Notes: a model not told the origin generated them from the letters alone. A stretch of 64,000 bases of DNA from Cacajao melanocephalus (GCA_963573385.1 CAUYLG010041516.1:18498-82497); one strand, 5' to 3'. Counted from the stretch's first letter, positions 27,336-40,933 are shown. Numbers and translations are program-made.

Positions 27336-28737
27336 AAGATAGAAAATGAAATTACTGAGATCCAAACTACTACATTGTTTTATTCCTCTTTTGTTTTAAT
27401 AAATAAACCATGAACAGTACAGAAGATTGCTTTTGATCTGAACGATTGCAGGGATCACATAAATTTTTGGCATAGCACATATGTAAAGCACATATACTGC
27501 CTATCACTCAATAGCAATTGTCTTCTTATTAAATATCAGTTTCTTTCTTTTCCTTATTGAAACCCTACAGCTAAAAGGTAGAATTCTACGTATTGAATAC
27601 AATTCTCAATTGAGATTGGGATTATTGACACAGAGGTTACTTTATCTTATAAATTAAGACAAAAAAACTTTTTCAAAAATATGATTTAAGAATGTGGCAT
27701 TATTGCTTAAAGGAATAAATACCATGAACATTTTAAATAAAACCAGTTTAAAGTTGGAATAAATATTTCTTTATCAATAAATATGATGACATTTCATTTG
27801 TATAATATAGATATCAAGTGAATTTCTGAAGGTAGAAGACTTTAGAATGCACTTTATGTTTTAGAAAAGCACTTTACATTTTGTTTGTGTCAATTATCAA
27901 TTTGATTTATGTGTTTTGCAGCAATGGATCATATATCTGTTTTAATAAGTTTAAAATTATTTAAAATGCATGTAATTTTTTTGCCTATTTATATAAATAA
28001 TTATAAGTAAATGCTCTCAGCAGCTAATAGAGTAATTAACTTGTTTTCTGAACTCATCTGTTACTTTTGTTACATTTTCCCCAATAAAACCAGTTGGGAT
28101 GACGCCAGTCTCATTTCAATGTTGCTGTCTGTTGAGAACAGACTTGTTCCTAATGTAACACTACAATAGTCCAGAGATGAATTCTAAAAAGACCTAGTGA
28201 AAAAATAGCAGTTCATAACTTAATCAGCTTAAGAGTTTGAACAGTTTCCAAAGGAGCTAATGCATAAAAATTTCAAATTATGGAACTGTAATTAAAAAAA
28301 TAGTGGTGGCATTTCACCTCCGAACACTGAAGTTAGCTGTTAACTTTCTTAAAGTCACAAGTCAAAAGAGAGAGTGATGCCTTTTATGTTTATTTTTATG
28401 ACTCCAGTGCTAATCTGTCCTTTAATCTTTTACTGGATATTTGCTTAAGAATAACTCACATTAAACTGAAATAACAGAGTAGTAATTTGCATTCAAGTGT
28501 AACCCAGTTTTGTATAATCATGAAGAAATTGTAGAGTTGTTGATTAGTAACATGTATTATACCAGCGAACTCATTAAAGCACATTTTATACACTGTTTCA
28601 TCTTTCAAGTACAATATATGGAACTGTTTAAAATTTAGTGGTGTTGATGAGGAGTTGGAGTTTTAGAAGTCTGCTAATCTTAATATTGAATAAACCTATT
28701 GATATTAGTTATCTTATAATTCTAACCCACGGATACC
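27336..28737. other. Intron 2, nothing recognised
   Basis: AT-rich unique-looking sequence. By rough proportion with human this is the neighbourhood where the rs1344706 orthologue might fall, but I cannot identify the base. Confidence 0.35.
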
Positions 28738-29240
28738 TGTGGTAGGCTTAATAATGTCCCCCCTAAAATGTTTATTTCCTCATCCCCAGAACATACAAAC
28801 ACGTTACCTTACATGGCAAAGTGACTTTGCAGATGTGATTAATTTAAGAACCTTAAAAGAATATTGTTTTAGATTACATGGTGAGCTGTATGTAATCAAA
28901 GGGTCTTTATAATCAAAGAGTGAGTCTGAGTCAGAGAAAAAGAAGTGGTGACAGAAGCAGAGGTTGAGGTAGGGGAGGAGAAAGAGAGAGATTCAATGAT
29001 GTTAGGCTGCTGCTAGCTTTTGAAATGGAGATAGAGGCCAGCATCCAAGGAATAAAGGCGGCCCCTTAAAGCTGGTAAAGGCAAAGGAACAGATTGTCTT
29101 CTAGTGCCTCTAGAGAAAAACAATTCTTCTGAAACCTTGCTTTAGGACTGCTGACATCCAGAATTGTAAGGTAAATGTGTTGTTTTAAGTCACTCAATTT
29201 GTAATGAATTATTACAGAAGCAGTAGGAAACTAATATAGT
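28738..29240 (+). mobile_element. MLT1-like MaLR LTR, sense
   Basis: An almost complete LTR: tgtggtaggcttaataatgt ... cttacatggcaaagtgactt ... aggaaactaatatag. The subfamily is not assigned. Confidence 0.75.
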
Positions 29241-30036
29241 ACCCAAGAAATAATTATTTTCTAGCAAAAACATATCACAACAGGAGGGTATCAGATGTTT
29301 TGGAAAGAGAATAGATTTAAGTGTCAATATTTATCTATAGTCTAGGATTCATAAATATCTTTATGGTTTTATAAATTACATTATAAAGAAGTCTGTATCC
29401 TATCTATTAAATGTAAACTTCCTATATTTAATATTTTTTTGGAAAATCAAAATAATATAATAAACATGATATTGTTTCCCAAACTACAAAATGTTATGCA
29501 ATTACATGGCATAATTATTGCTATTATTACCATTTAAATGATGTAACCTTTGACCATTTATATCTGCAAGCCTAAATTCTTTATCATATTCCTTTATTTT
29601 AGAGTCAATAGTGTAATAGTTTCTACTAAAATCTCTCCTCCATTGAAGGAGTATGTTAAACTTGTTACAGTTCTATCTTGTCTCTATTGAGTCACAACTT
29701 AATTCAACCATATGATTTGTCTATTTCTGAGGTATCCAACACTACTGAAGGTGCTACAGAAGCAAACTGATGGAAAAAGGAATGCCCTCAGCAATAAAAG
29801 TATAATAGAATAAAATACGTTGTATATGGGATATGCAATACTTTTTTCAGAAGAGGATGGCATATTCCCAAGAAATAATTTATGAAGAATTGTAAATAAG
29901 CTTTGTGTAATTGTCAAAAACAAAAGACAACCATCTTTAATAGATAAAAGGAGAGCCATCACAGAAACAAGGATATGAGAATATAGAAGTAATTTTTAGA
30001 GTTTAACAACAAATAAAAGATGGTGAGAGAATGTGC
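29241..30036. other. Intron 2, nothing recognised
   Basis: AT-rich spacer between two opposed MLT1-like LTRs. Confidence 0.4.
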
Positions 30037-30642
30037 TAGTTTTCTACAGCTGTGTAAAAAATCATCAGAAACTAAATGGCTTAAAATGATCCATGTTTAT
30101 AAGTCACAGTTTCATAGATGAAAAGTGAGGCACAGTGGCTGTGTTCTCTCCTCAGGGCATGTAAGACAGGGATCAAAGACTGGGTTCTTATCTGGAAGCT
30201 GTGGAGAAATATCTGCTTCTAAGCTTATTCATGATGTTGGCGCGATTCAGTTCATGGCTGGAGGTCCCAGATACCCGTTTTCTTGTTGGCTGTCAGTCAG
30301 AGACCTCCCTTAACTACAGGATGCTGCCTCATTCCTTGTCATGTTGCTCCTTCCATCTTCAAAGCCAGCAATGGAGAATTTCTCATGTGTCAAATTCTTG
30401 TCACGCTTCAAATCTCTGACTTCCTCTTTTGAGACCAGCCAGAGAAAACTCAGTATTCTTAAAGGGCTAAGGGAATTAGGTTAGGCCAAATGGGATAACG
30501 TTAAAGTTAGCTGATTTAAGATATTAATTGCATCTGCAAAATTACTTCACAGTGGAAAATAAATTAACAACTGATTGAAGATGTGTGCACATTAGGGGTA
30601 CTGGTAATCTTGATGGCCATCTTAGAATCCCACCTACCACAG
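30037..30642 (-). mobile_element. MLT1-like MaLR LTR, antisense
   Basis: Antisense copy of the same LTR family as 28738-29240: ctagttttctacagctgtgt at its end and tagaatcccacctaccaca at its start, with ctccttccatcttcaaagcc inside. The 62- and 72-residue frames read here are chance. Confidence 0.7.
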
Positions 30643-30678
30643 AGAATATAGGAAAGATGACATTAAAAAGGAAATGTT

Positions 30679-30988
30679 CCAGGCACAGTGGCTCATGCCC
30701 ATAATCCCAGCACTTTGGGAGGCTGAGGCAGATAGATTGCTTCAGCCCAGAAGTTTGGGACTGGTGTGGGCAACATGGCGAAACCCCATCTCTTTAAAAA
30801 CATACAAAAATTAGACAGGCCTGTTGGTGTAAACCTGTAGTCCCAGCCACTCGGGGAACCTGAGGTGGGAGAATTGCTTCAGCCTGGGACATTGCGGGTA
30901 CTGTGAGTGGTGATTGCATCACTGCACTCCAGCCAGGGTGACAAGGCAAGACCCTGTTTCAAACAAACATACAAAGAAAAAAGAAAAG
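30679..30988 (+). mobile_element. Alu, old (J-like)
   Basis: Complete dimer with many substitutions, starting ccaggcacagtggctcatgc and ending in an AAAC-rich tail. The divergence suggests an AluJ. Confidence 0.9.
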
Positions 30989-32207
30989 GAATTGCATTTC
31001 TTTTAAGGATAGAAAGGCTTGAATATTATGTTCAAATGGTTGAATTATATTCTATACATAGACAGAATTGGGGCAACTTACTCTCCTGTATATTATTTTC
31101 TGAATCTTTTAGAGAAAACCAGCAATTTCAAGTGACTTGAAACATGTCTGATAACCTCAAATATCTCCTTTCTCTTTATTTCCAATGATCATATATGACA
31201 ACTAAATACACTTTTAAACATTAAAACCATCACTGTTCTTCCAACCAAGAAAATTGGCCAGAAGGTAACCTGATGTTTGAAGAACTATGGATCATTGAAA
31301 GCCAATGAGATTGGATATATAAGAAATACAGTTAAGGAACACAGCAGTCCAGAAGACTGAGGTAAGAGTGGTGATTCCCCCCGCCGCAAAAATTCAGAGA
31401 ATCAGCAAGCTGCATCACCAAGTACACAAGTGATGAATGAGCCTTCATGTAATTATCAGAGGATTCAATTTTAAGTTGGAACTCTGAACAGCTAGAACAG
31501 TGGTTCTCTTTCAGAAAAACAAAGGCCTTTTAATTTAGTAATAGTAGAGGTGATCATTTTCTTTAGATTCACCATAAAATCACCCTAGATGGAAACATGC
31601 CTATAGACACATTGTACTCATAAACACAAAGCCCAGAGTCTCTATGCCATTTTCTTGAAGATTCAGTTCAAGGAAAAGTGACAATGGAAACAAACATATA
31701 ACTGTCTGTATTAATCATACAGGTTCTACCACAGAAAAAATAATACATCACCTATAAAGAAATAATAATGAAACTGAGGTAATTGGCAACACTGAATGAT
31801 AGAAAAGAAAAGTGACACATGCAGATCTCACAGGGAAAGTGATTTGAAACCAGAATTCTAAACTCAGGCAAATGTTAAAATCAAATAAAACATTTTTAAA
31901 CATAGAAGAACTAAAAAAAATGTTATATGATTATCCTAAATATAACATTTCTTGTCAGGAAGGACCACTGTAAAAGAAAAAGAAATAGATAAGAAAGGAA
32001 AACATTAAATATAAGAATCAGTGGTGGTTGAGTATTACCAAAAAGACTCAAAGAAAGCTTACAAGAAGTTAAAAGAAAGTCCTTTGAATCTTGAAGCTAG
32101 GGAGGGTTTCTTTCAAGCAGCAGGACTTAGTGACAAAAGATTACTTTCCTTTCTTTATGTACAGTTACCAACTTGGTTCGGTAAAGAAACACTGACTTAA
32201 TCATAAT

Positions 32208-32210
<3 letters not shown>
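30989..32210. other. Intron 2, nothing assigned
   Basis: A-rich sequence; 31800-31990 vaguely recalls an old LINE but I cannot support a call. Confidence 0.35.
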
Positions 32211-32284
<74 letters not shown>

Positions 32285-32316
32285 TCTCTCTCTCTCCCTC
32301 CCTCTCTCTCTCTCTA
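32211..32316 (+). repeat. Compound microsatellite (AT)n(AC)n(TC)n
   Basis: About 29 bases of AT repeat, 41 bases of AC repeat and then a CT-rich run at 32285-32316, without interruption between the first two. It is likely highly length-variable. Confidence 0.95.
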
Positions 32317-33534
32317 GTCTAGTGTTGAGTGTAAAATGATTCAACCTAGAAATAGTGTGTTGATAATTGTAGTTGCAGAACAGAATAATTTCAACCATGT
32401 CCTTCTAAAATGTTCAAATTAACATAAAAACTATGAAGTAGTGAAAAATTTAACGTGCAGGCATACTAAGATTTCTGTCTTTTATACAAACGGGTCACTA
32501 GATGATACCTAACGTTGGTAAATCCAGACAGACAGAAGAAAGCAGTTTATCTACAGTTATAAAGACAATGACTAGATATCATATGAATGGATAATAGTAC
32601 ATTTTTTATAAAAATCATAAGTGGGTGGGGAAAAATGTGAGATAAACTAAATTCTTTATCTTTCATAATGGGACATCAGAATGTAGTCTAAAATTAATAA
32701 ATCAATAAAAGATACATATTTGTAAATACTTAAGTATATTATTTTAATGATAAGAATAATGTTTACAAATAATTTAATTTCCTCTCAGATATGAGAATGG
32801 GGTTGAGAGGTATGGGCAAGAATTTCATCTATCATTTTGGATCATTCTATATATTTCAGTATTTGTAATTTTCCTATTAACAACTTGAAAATCCATTTTA
32901 CATATAAAAAGTACCACAAATTCAAAGAATTCAAAGATGGTCAGGAGCAAACTTTAGAATGCAAAATAATAAATAAATAAATACAAAGCTATTACATGGT
33001 AAAACTTAATTATCCCTATAGAATACCAATTGTCTTTGTTGCCTTTAAATATATACTCAATCTATTTTAAAATCTGGCAAGGATGGAGTTTCATTTCTCA
33101 GTTTCAAAGAAAACTGATAAACTCAGACTATAAGCAAGTTCTCTGTCTTGGTTTTATAAGATGAGTAGTACCAAGACTAAGTCATGACTCAAAACTGATG
33201 ATTGATTAGTGATAAACTAAGGATGTAATTTTGTCATTCTTTTACAGGTAGTTTATACTCTTAGAAGATTTGAACTCCTCCTAAGTTGATAAAGTCTTTC
33301 TTAATTTGCCCAAATAAATAGATTTTATACCCAGAATATTGTGTCATGGCAAGTATACTGTGGTAATTGTGCCTGTGAAACTAAATGTATAATTAACTTC
33401 TAATGCCATGCCAAGGTTGATCAACTTAATCAACTATTTAGCTTGTGTCTACACCTCTGAAGTATGCCATTTGATCATGGTTGACAGTATGGGACTAGGT
33501 TCTAACAAAGCTTTGTTCAACACTTTAACTGTTT
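32317..33534. other. Intron 2, nothing recognised
   Basis: AT-rich unique-looking sequence with no named repeat. Confidence 0.4.
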
Positions 33535-33600
33535 AACTAGCTTCCTTATCTGTAACATGCAAAATACAGTTGTAATAAAAATTAAATAAACACTCATGTT
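33535..33600 (+). mobile_element. MIR-like fragment
   Basis: The wording cttccttatctgtaacatgc ... taataaaaattaaataaac resembles the MIR 3' half (cctcatctgtaaaatgggg type). Confidence 0.4.
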
Positions 33601-33604
33601 GTTG

Positions 33605-34745
33605 TTTCCTTTGCTGTTTCTACTTATTTTTGTTTGATGTATTTTTATCAGTATTTTATAGATTTCAGTATACACGTCATACACCTCTTTAAGTTTATTC
33701 CTAAGTATTTTGTTCTTTTCGATGGCGTTATAAATTGAATTTTAAAAAGCTTCCTTTTAGAGCAGTTTGTTATTAGTATGTAGAAATGCAACTAATTTTT
33801 GTATGTTGATTTTATATCATGCAAGTTTACTGAATACATTTATTAGCTCTAACAGTTTTTTTCTGGAGTCTTTTGCATTTTCTATATTTGAGATTATCAT
33901 CTGCAAATGGAGGCAATTTTAATTATTTTTGTCATATTTGAATGTATCTTATTTATATTTCTTGCCTTATTGCTGTGGCTAGGAGGTCTAGCATCATGCT
34001 GAACAGAAATAGAAAATGGGCATCTTTGCCTCATTCCAGATCTTAGAACAAAACCTGTTTTTCACCATACAGCATGATGTTAGCTGTGGGCTTTCAATCT
34101 ATGGCTTTTATTGCATTGAGGTAAGTTTCTTTTATACCTTATTTATTGAGAGTTTTTATCATAAAATGGTGTTAAATTTTGTCAAATACCCTTTCTATGC
34201 CTATTGAGATTATGTGATTTTTTATTCTACATTCTCTTAATGTAGTGTACCTATCACATTTATTTATTTGAATGTATTGAAACATTCTTTCATCCCATGA
34301 ATAAACATTACTTGGACATGCTATATGATCCTGTTAATGTGCTGCTGAATTCAGTTTGCAAATATTTTGTAGATAATTTTTGCAACTTTGTCCATCAGGT
34401 ATATCAGTCTCTATTTTTTTTCTTACTGTGTCTTTGACAAGCTTTTGTATCAGGATGATGGTGGCCAGGTAAAATGTATTTGGAAGGGTTCCCTCTTCAA
34501 TATTTTGAAAGAATCAGGAAGTATTGGGATTATTTCTCTATAATGTTTGATAAACGTGTGAAGTTAACTGGTCTTGAGCTTTCCTTTTCTGGGAAGTTTT
34601 GGATTACTCATTCAATCTTCATATATGTTATTGGTTTGCTTAGGATTTCTATTACCTCTAGATAAGTTCTGGTAGGCTGTATGATTCTTGGAGTTTATCC
34701 ACTTTTTCTATTGTTTCAATTTGTTGGCATATAACTTCTCACAAT
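33605..34745 (-). mobile_element. L1 ORF2 fragment, antisense
   Basis: Read on the plus strand this is the reverse complement of L1 ORF2 (ttattcctaagtattttgtt; catcatgctgaacagaaata; gagagtttttatcataaaat; ctgctgaattcagtttgcaa). Dense stops; the plus-strand frames at 34016-34665 are shadows. Confidence 0.85.
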
Positions 34746-34764
34746 AGTACTTTATAGTGTTCTT

Positions 34765-35062
<298 letters not shown>

Positions 35063-35290
35063 TAAGCAAGTGAATAAACATGATACACCACATTAATGAA
35101 GAAAAAAAGACATGATCATTTCAGTAGATTCACAAAAAGCATTTGATAAAGTTAACATGCCTTCCTGATAAAAACTCTCAATAAATTAGGTATGAAAAGA
35201 CTGAATTTTAGCACACTAAAGGCCCTATGTGACAAACCCAAAGCTACTATTATACTGAAAACAGTAACTTAAAAGTTTTTTAAATTAAGC
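35063..35290 (+). mobile_element. L1 ORF2 fragment, sense
   Basis: The wording gatacaccacattaatgaag ... agcatttgataaagttaaca ... ctctcaataaattaggtatg is L1 ORF2 in the sense direction, covering sequence also present in the antisense fragment at about 34120-34260. Confidence 0.8.
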
Positions 35291-35445
35291 ATTTTTTTAG
35301 TATTTGCTATTTGTATGTGAAGACAAGGATTAAACTAACAACTACAAATAAAAATAATTGTATTTATCTTTAAAAAGTATCTTATTCCTTCCTGTCTCCA
35401 TTGTTAAGTACAATTATTAGCATAAAAGAGGTTTTTAATACCCAT

Positions 35446-35495
35446 TTTTAGACTGCATTCTAGCCTGGGCAATAGAACAAGAATCTCGTTCTCTC
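35446..35495 (+). mobile_element. Alu 3' end remnant
   Basis: gactgcattctagcctgggc is the Alu right-arm end; it runs straight into a pyrimidine-rich tract. Confidence 0.7.
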
Positions 35496-35598
35496 TCCGT
35501 CTTTCTCTTCCTCTTTCTTTCTCTCTTACATTCTTTTTTTTTCTTTCTTTCACTCTCACTTTCTTTCCTCTCTTTTTCTTTCTTTCAAAAAAAAAAAA
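35486..35598 (+). repeat. Pyrimidine tract (TTTC/TC-rich) ending in an A run
   Basis: About 100 bases of almost pure C/T followed by an A run at about 35587-35598. The long basic ORF read on the minus strand is an artefact of this composition. Confidence 0.9.
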
Positions 35599-37860
35599 GT
35601 ATCTCATTTTCTTTTATTTAAAGAAAAACTTTACTTTTGCAACATCAGAAAAAAAAATCACAACCTAAATGCTTAATTATATCAATTTGTAAGAACATGA
35701 GGCATTACAGGCATTATTTGCACTTGACTTTCATTAACAATATTTTATCTAATTTGTTTATATTCATCTTAAACAGAAACAAATAAGATTCAAATTTCAG
35801 AAGAAAAAAGTATAAAAATGGATGTTAAATGTTACCCTTGTCTTTGAAATTTATTATTTTTTCAGTTTATTTTAGGATGAACTAGACTATTATATGAGGA
35901 TTAAATATGTAAGTATATTTTTCTTTTTACTTTCTTATTGTAGAACATAGTTTCTTCTAAAGTGTTTCAACTAACATTTTCTACTTAGAAAAACAAAACT
36001 TTTATTTTTCAATCACCCAGAATCCGTAACATCTGCATTTGAGCACCCATGAAAAAGACCCACACTTTTGAAAAATGAGTGTGACTAATGGATTCATAAA
36101 TTTCTTTCATCATTAGCAAGTAAAATAAAAAGATATTCTATACATTTAAAAATGTATCCTCTGAGAAATACATTTTGGAAATAATAAATGCACTTCTATG
36201 CCTCTCAAGTTTGTGAGCCTCACACACACTTCAGTGAGTGATCTGCCTATTATTAAAACCACTAAAGACAAAATTTCATGCCTACAAATAGTCACACACA
36301 TACACATTATATTTAAATACTTATAAAATGGGCTTCTAAAAAGTTAGAACTTGTAGTAGACTAATTAAAATAGAAAGTGGAAGCCTATTTAAGATGATAA
36401 ATACGAACCATGTACCATATATTAAGTCAAATCCCTTAACATGGTGATTGCCATTATATTAAAATATTCAATAATCTTACCATTTGTCAATGATTATTTT
36501 AATAAATATAAAATTAAACACATATTTAGTACAAAAATATGTTTAACCACACTCACAAACACAAGGCTTATGAATTACATTATAATGACTTCTAATCATA
36601 AACTTTATCATAGTTACACAATTACAACTTTTACCATTTTGTGTGCATGTAAAAAATTTATATTGTAAACAACCAAAAATTTTTCACATTTGTAAAACTA
36701 GAGGTGACTGAACAAGGAAGTACTTTTCATAGATATCTCTTCTTTGGAAGAAATAAGAAGAGTTAGGTGATGAGAAAACAATACAATTAATATATTCTTC
36801 TGTCCTCAAGAAACTTGTGTCCTATATAAAATTAAACTATTAATTGTTTTTAAGTTCTATCTTTATAAGCCACTTAAATTCAATCTAGAGAAAGGTAAAT
36901 ATAAACAAATAGAATTTTTCCAAATTCTTTTTCAGACCCTTTAATCTATCTCTTATTACCTATAAAATTTTCCTGCACATTTTAACAAATTTGCAATTAA
37001 ATAGGCATCCTTTATCACCTCCCCAGGCTTAGTATAGGTATAAACTGGAAAGACGGTGAATTTAGGTAACAAAATTTGTTACTCTGGAGTTAGTATTCTA
37101 TATTCCATGAACAGGTGATTAAGTATTTTTTAACACAGACTTCAAAGTAAAGATCTATTAAACTGGAAAAGACAGTAAAAACATAATTTTCTTCACTGTT
37201 CATTACTATTATATTCACTATTAAAATATCTTCACATTCTTTTTGCAGTTTATAAGAAGTATTATAACTCACCTATATGCAGATAGCGTCGCAAAAGCAC
37301 ATGCAAGAAATTTCTAATGCTCTACCATTCTTTATTATCTGTGTGTACTTTAATAACACAAGGTTAAATATAATGTGTTTTCAAAAATAAAAGCTGACAT
37401 TTTAGTTGTTAAATTAAAATAGTAAAACATTTAAGTGGTTTATGATTTATACCCCAAATATACAATGAACTCTTTAAGGTCTACAGTAAGAAAAGAAACA
37501 ACAAAATTTTTAAAAATGAGCTATCTTAGCTGAGAAGCCTAGCAATAAGCCTGAAATGTTAAGGAGCAGAACTAGAGCCCAGATCTTGGTTTGTAAAAAA
37601 CATTCTCCAATAAAAGTCCTCATGGCCCCTGGAAGAAATGGCTGATTCTTGGCTTGAGACAGGAAATTAAGAGCCTGGACCATATTCCAATGTCATGAAG
37701 AAAGAAATTTCTAAAAACAAATAAAGAAACAAACAAACCAAAAATGTCAGTAGGTGGTTGTGTTAAAGGAATACCAAAAAATGAAAAATGTTCCTAATGG
37801 CCAAAGCTGGAATAATTTGAACAAGAGAACATGGTAGTATTAGATTACAAACCAAAGTAT
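35599..37860. other. Intron 2, nothing recognised
   Basis: AT-rich sequence without a repeat I can name. Confidence 0.35.
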
Positions 37861-38285
37861 AAGATAAATGTCTATATTGATTATAAATTAATGATTGAAA
37901 TGAATAAGTGTGGGAGAAAGATCAAATTCCCTAGGAAGATAATTTCCAAATTGTTATTTCTGTAGATACTTTCCTTTGAGGAAGTAGATCATAATACTTT
38001 ATTCATTAATTATAAGCTACACATAGTGACTCCATTCAAAAATTGCTGTATGGAAAGGGGAAAAGAAACAGCAAGTTTACACTGGAGAATCCCGACATAC
38101 TAGTTTGTCCAGGCGACCAAGTGAAAATCAATCATGACAATTTGTGATAATAATATATACCCTTGACATTATGTGACAAAAGTAATATTTTCCTCGGATA
38201 TTTCTTCCCCTCAAAACAGCCCTTTTTAATCATGAGAAAATCATTAGGCAAATCCAAGTTGAGGGACAGTGTACCAAATACCTAA
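37861..38285 (+). mobile_element. Old L1M 3' end (tentative)
   Basis: The wording ggcaaatccaagttgaggga near 38250 and preceding order resemble the 3'UTR of old L1ME/L1MC elements. Weak evidence. Confidence 0.35.
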
Positions 38286-40163
38286 TACTACCCGTATGTA
38301 TAAACATAACTACAAATACCCTTAAAAATGGCTAACATGTATTAGAACGATAGTTCAACATGAGCAATTGTACCTACTCTAGGAATTCAAGTCAGAATTA
38401 ACATTATGCGATCAGTTAAAAAAACCCACCACATTTAGAAGTTAAGTGAGAATAATAATCATATCCACACATATAAACATAAGATAAAATGTATAAAATA
38501 CTTTCTAATAAAACTATTCACAAAAAATGAATAGAAGAAAACTCGCTTACCTGATAAAGAATATCAAATCTGAACTCACAGCAAATACCACTTGTAATGG
38601 TGAATTTGGATGTATCTCTTATTTTTATGTGTAAGGATGACTTTTATTCTACATTTTACTGTATTGACAAACTAATCTATCAAGCAAGAAAATGAAAATA
38701 TATGGTTTGTAAAGAAAGAATTAAAACTGTCATTATTGACCAATGGTGTTTTGTCTATATGAGAAAAACCGCTAAGAGGCAGGTTTTCAAAATAAGGAAA
38801 TGCAGGCCTATCCTGTCAAATTTCATTACAAACATGCTAACCACAGACCTCCTGGCAAACAGGCTCATGGTATTTGCTAATAAGATAATAGAGCTTTTAT
38901 TTACCGAAAATTTTTGGCATGATGAAGCTGATTGTTCACTATTGGCTATGACAAATAAACAGGAACCTATGATTTATAGGGGCATGACTCCCTGGAAAAT
39001 TTCAGGTAAACTCTCCCTATCTGAGTATAACATGAAGATGTTTCATGATATCAGTTGCTCTTTATGTGTAAGTGATATGAATCACACATATTATTTAGAC
39101 TTCATATATAAATTTGGGACATGAATGCATCGTGATAGGAAATTAGAGCACCTTGGGAGCTGTGTTAGAGGTCCCAGCTTTCTTACTGCTGCACTTATTA
39201 TCCATGATTGTTTGTATTCCTGAAATTATTAGGGGTGATTGATACTAGGTAAGACCTGTTTTGTGTGAATCTGGCTTCAGAATCCAGCCATTTTTATTAT
39301 TTCAAACATTCAAAAATTTGCAGAAAAATTATAAAAAAGAGTAAGATGTGACAAATAATATTACACAATGGCCTCATATTTTTAATAAACTACAGATTTC
39401 AGTATTTTATTCAGATATGTTCACAGTATGAATAACAATGTGTTTTTATTTTAGCACATATAGTATTTCTAATTTAACTTTATTACATGCTGAAGGAATA
39501 GAGAACTACGTATTTTGAAAATGAAAGTCAATGCCCACATAGACTAAATGCACAGCAAAAACAATACATTTTGTAAAGGGAAAGTTTATTAAGATGCTGA
39601 ACTAAAGACTACATTTTACATTTACTTCAGACTTACCTTTTTACAGTGAAATTCCTAAACACTTTAAATTTGAAAACAGAAGATAATAAAAGTTGAAGTA
39701 AAATCCCATGGTATTTATTTTCTAGAGCTGAGAATTTCAAGTATATTTCCTTCTCTTAGTTCAGAATCATTTTAATTAAGTGACTTGAGAGACTTCTGGG
39801 AAAGATTAGGCACAGAATTCTAACTGTGTTTTCAGACTAGTATCGAGTGGGAAAATAGCACAATTCCCTTTGAATGACCATATCTTGGTATGTATTTATA
39901 TTTCTGTTTTAATGAGCACCTAGTTCCTTGATTTTGGTGTGTGTGTTCTCTCTGTTTTATTAATGATTCAGTATTCATTTGAAGATTTGAATCTTACACA
40001 GTGTGAACTGACTTTATCCATAACAATAATTCTATCTTAAAATGCTTCTTAAAGATTCATATTTAAGTTATTGAGTTATTGTTTAATCATGATTTGAGGT
40101 CCCTTTCGTCTGTTCCAAATACATATAAATATAAAATAGAGTAAGTTAAAAAAATACATAATT
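38286..40163. other. Intron 2, unassigned, holds a 140-codon open frame
   Basis: No transposon recognised. The plus-strand frame 38702-39124 is the longest in the window outside exon 4. I recognise no domain in it and consider it probably non-coding. Confidence 0.35.
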
Positions 40164-40189
40164 ATCTCCCTCTCCCTCTCCCTCTCTCT

Positions 40190-40226
<37 letters not shown>
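40164..40226 (+). repeat. (CTCCCT)n-(CT)n-(CA)n compound repeat
   Basis: A short CT-rich hexamer repeat passes into about 17 CA units. Confidence 0.93.
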
Positions 40227-40229
<3 letters not shown>

Positions 40230-40933
40230 CATATAGAACACCAGTTGAGTTGTTTTGTGTATTATAAATAGATGGAACTCAAATTTTAGGGAATGTTGGT
40301 AAGAATTTGTACAATGTGCTGTAGAAGCACCTAATGTAAAGTACTTGATTTGTAGGCAAAGGAAATAGATACAGTAAATAATTTAAACTTCATTGTTGCC
40401 TTCTATCTTTATGTACACCTTAAGAATCTTAAGTGTATCTTAGGTGTATACATAAAGATAAGTATATGAGCTTAACTTATAATATAAAATAATTTTATTA
40501 ATATAGTAATATATAAATGTGTATTATACATCAAGGGTAAGGAGTACATAATAAAAACATAATCTAGAGTTTTGAAACTAGCGGAAAATAAAAGGGTAGT
40601 AGAGATACATAAAAACAAGCCATAGAATTAAAAGGGGAAAAAGAAAGCTAATAAATATGTTGACACATAAATTTTTATTACTAAAAATGACTACAAATAC
40701 ATCAGTAATGATAAAAATACATGTATTCAAGTCATTTAAGAGACAAAATATTCATATAAAAGATTTCATATAGCATTTAAATTTAATAAATTTGGCATAT
40801 GTGTAGTAATATTAACACATATTAAACAAACAGTAATGATTTTTCTTAATGGCATGTGGGTTGGCATACCCCCTCACCAAGTAAATATTAATGATGCATC
40901 AATTAGTGTTTTATCACCTTTGATCTTTAATCA
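40227..40933. other. Intron 2, unassigned, holds one imperfect hairpin
   Basis: AT-rich sequence. The only structure seen is the inverted repeat at 40404-40460, described among the findings. Confidence 0.4.

Noticed and set aside
27411..27500. Possible small nuclear RNA pseudogene
   Set aside because: A few words loosely recall U6 (gtacagaagatt), but the order and the rest do not fit.
35404..35607. Highly basic Arg/Glu/Lys frame
   Set aside because: Product of a pyrimidine tract read on the opposite strand.
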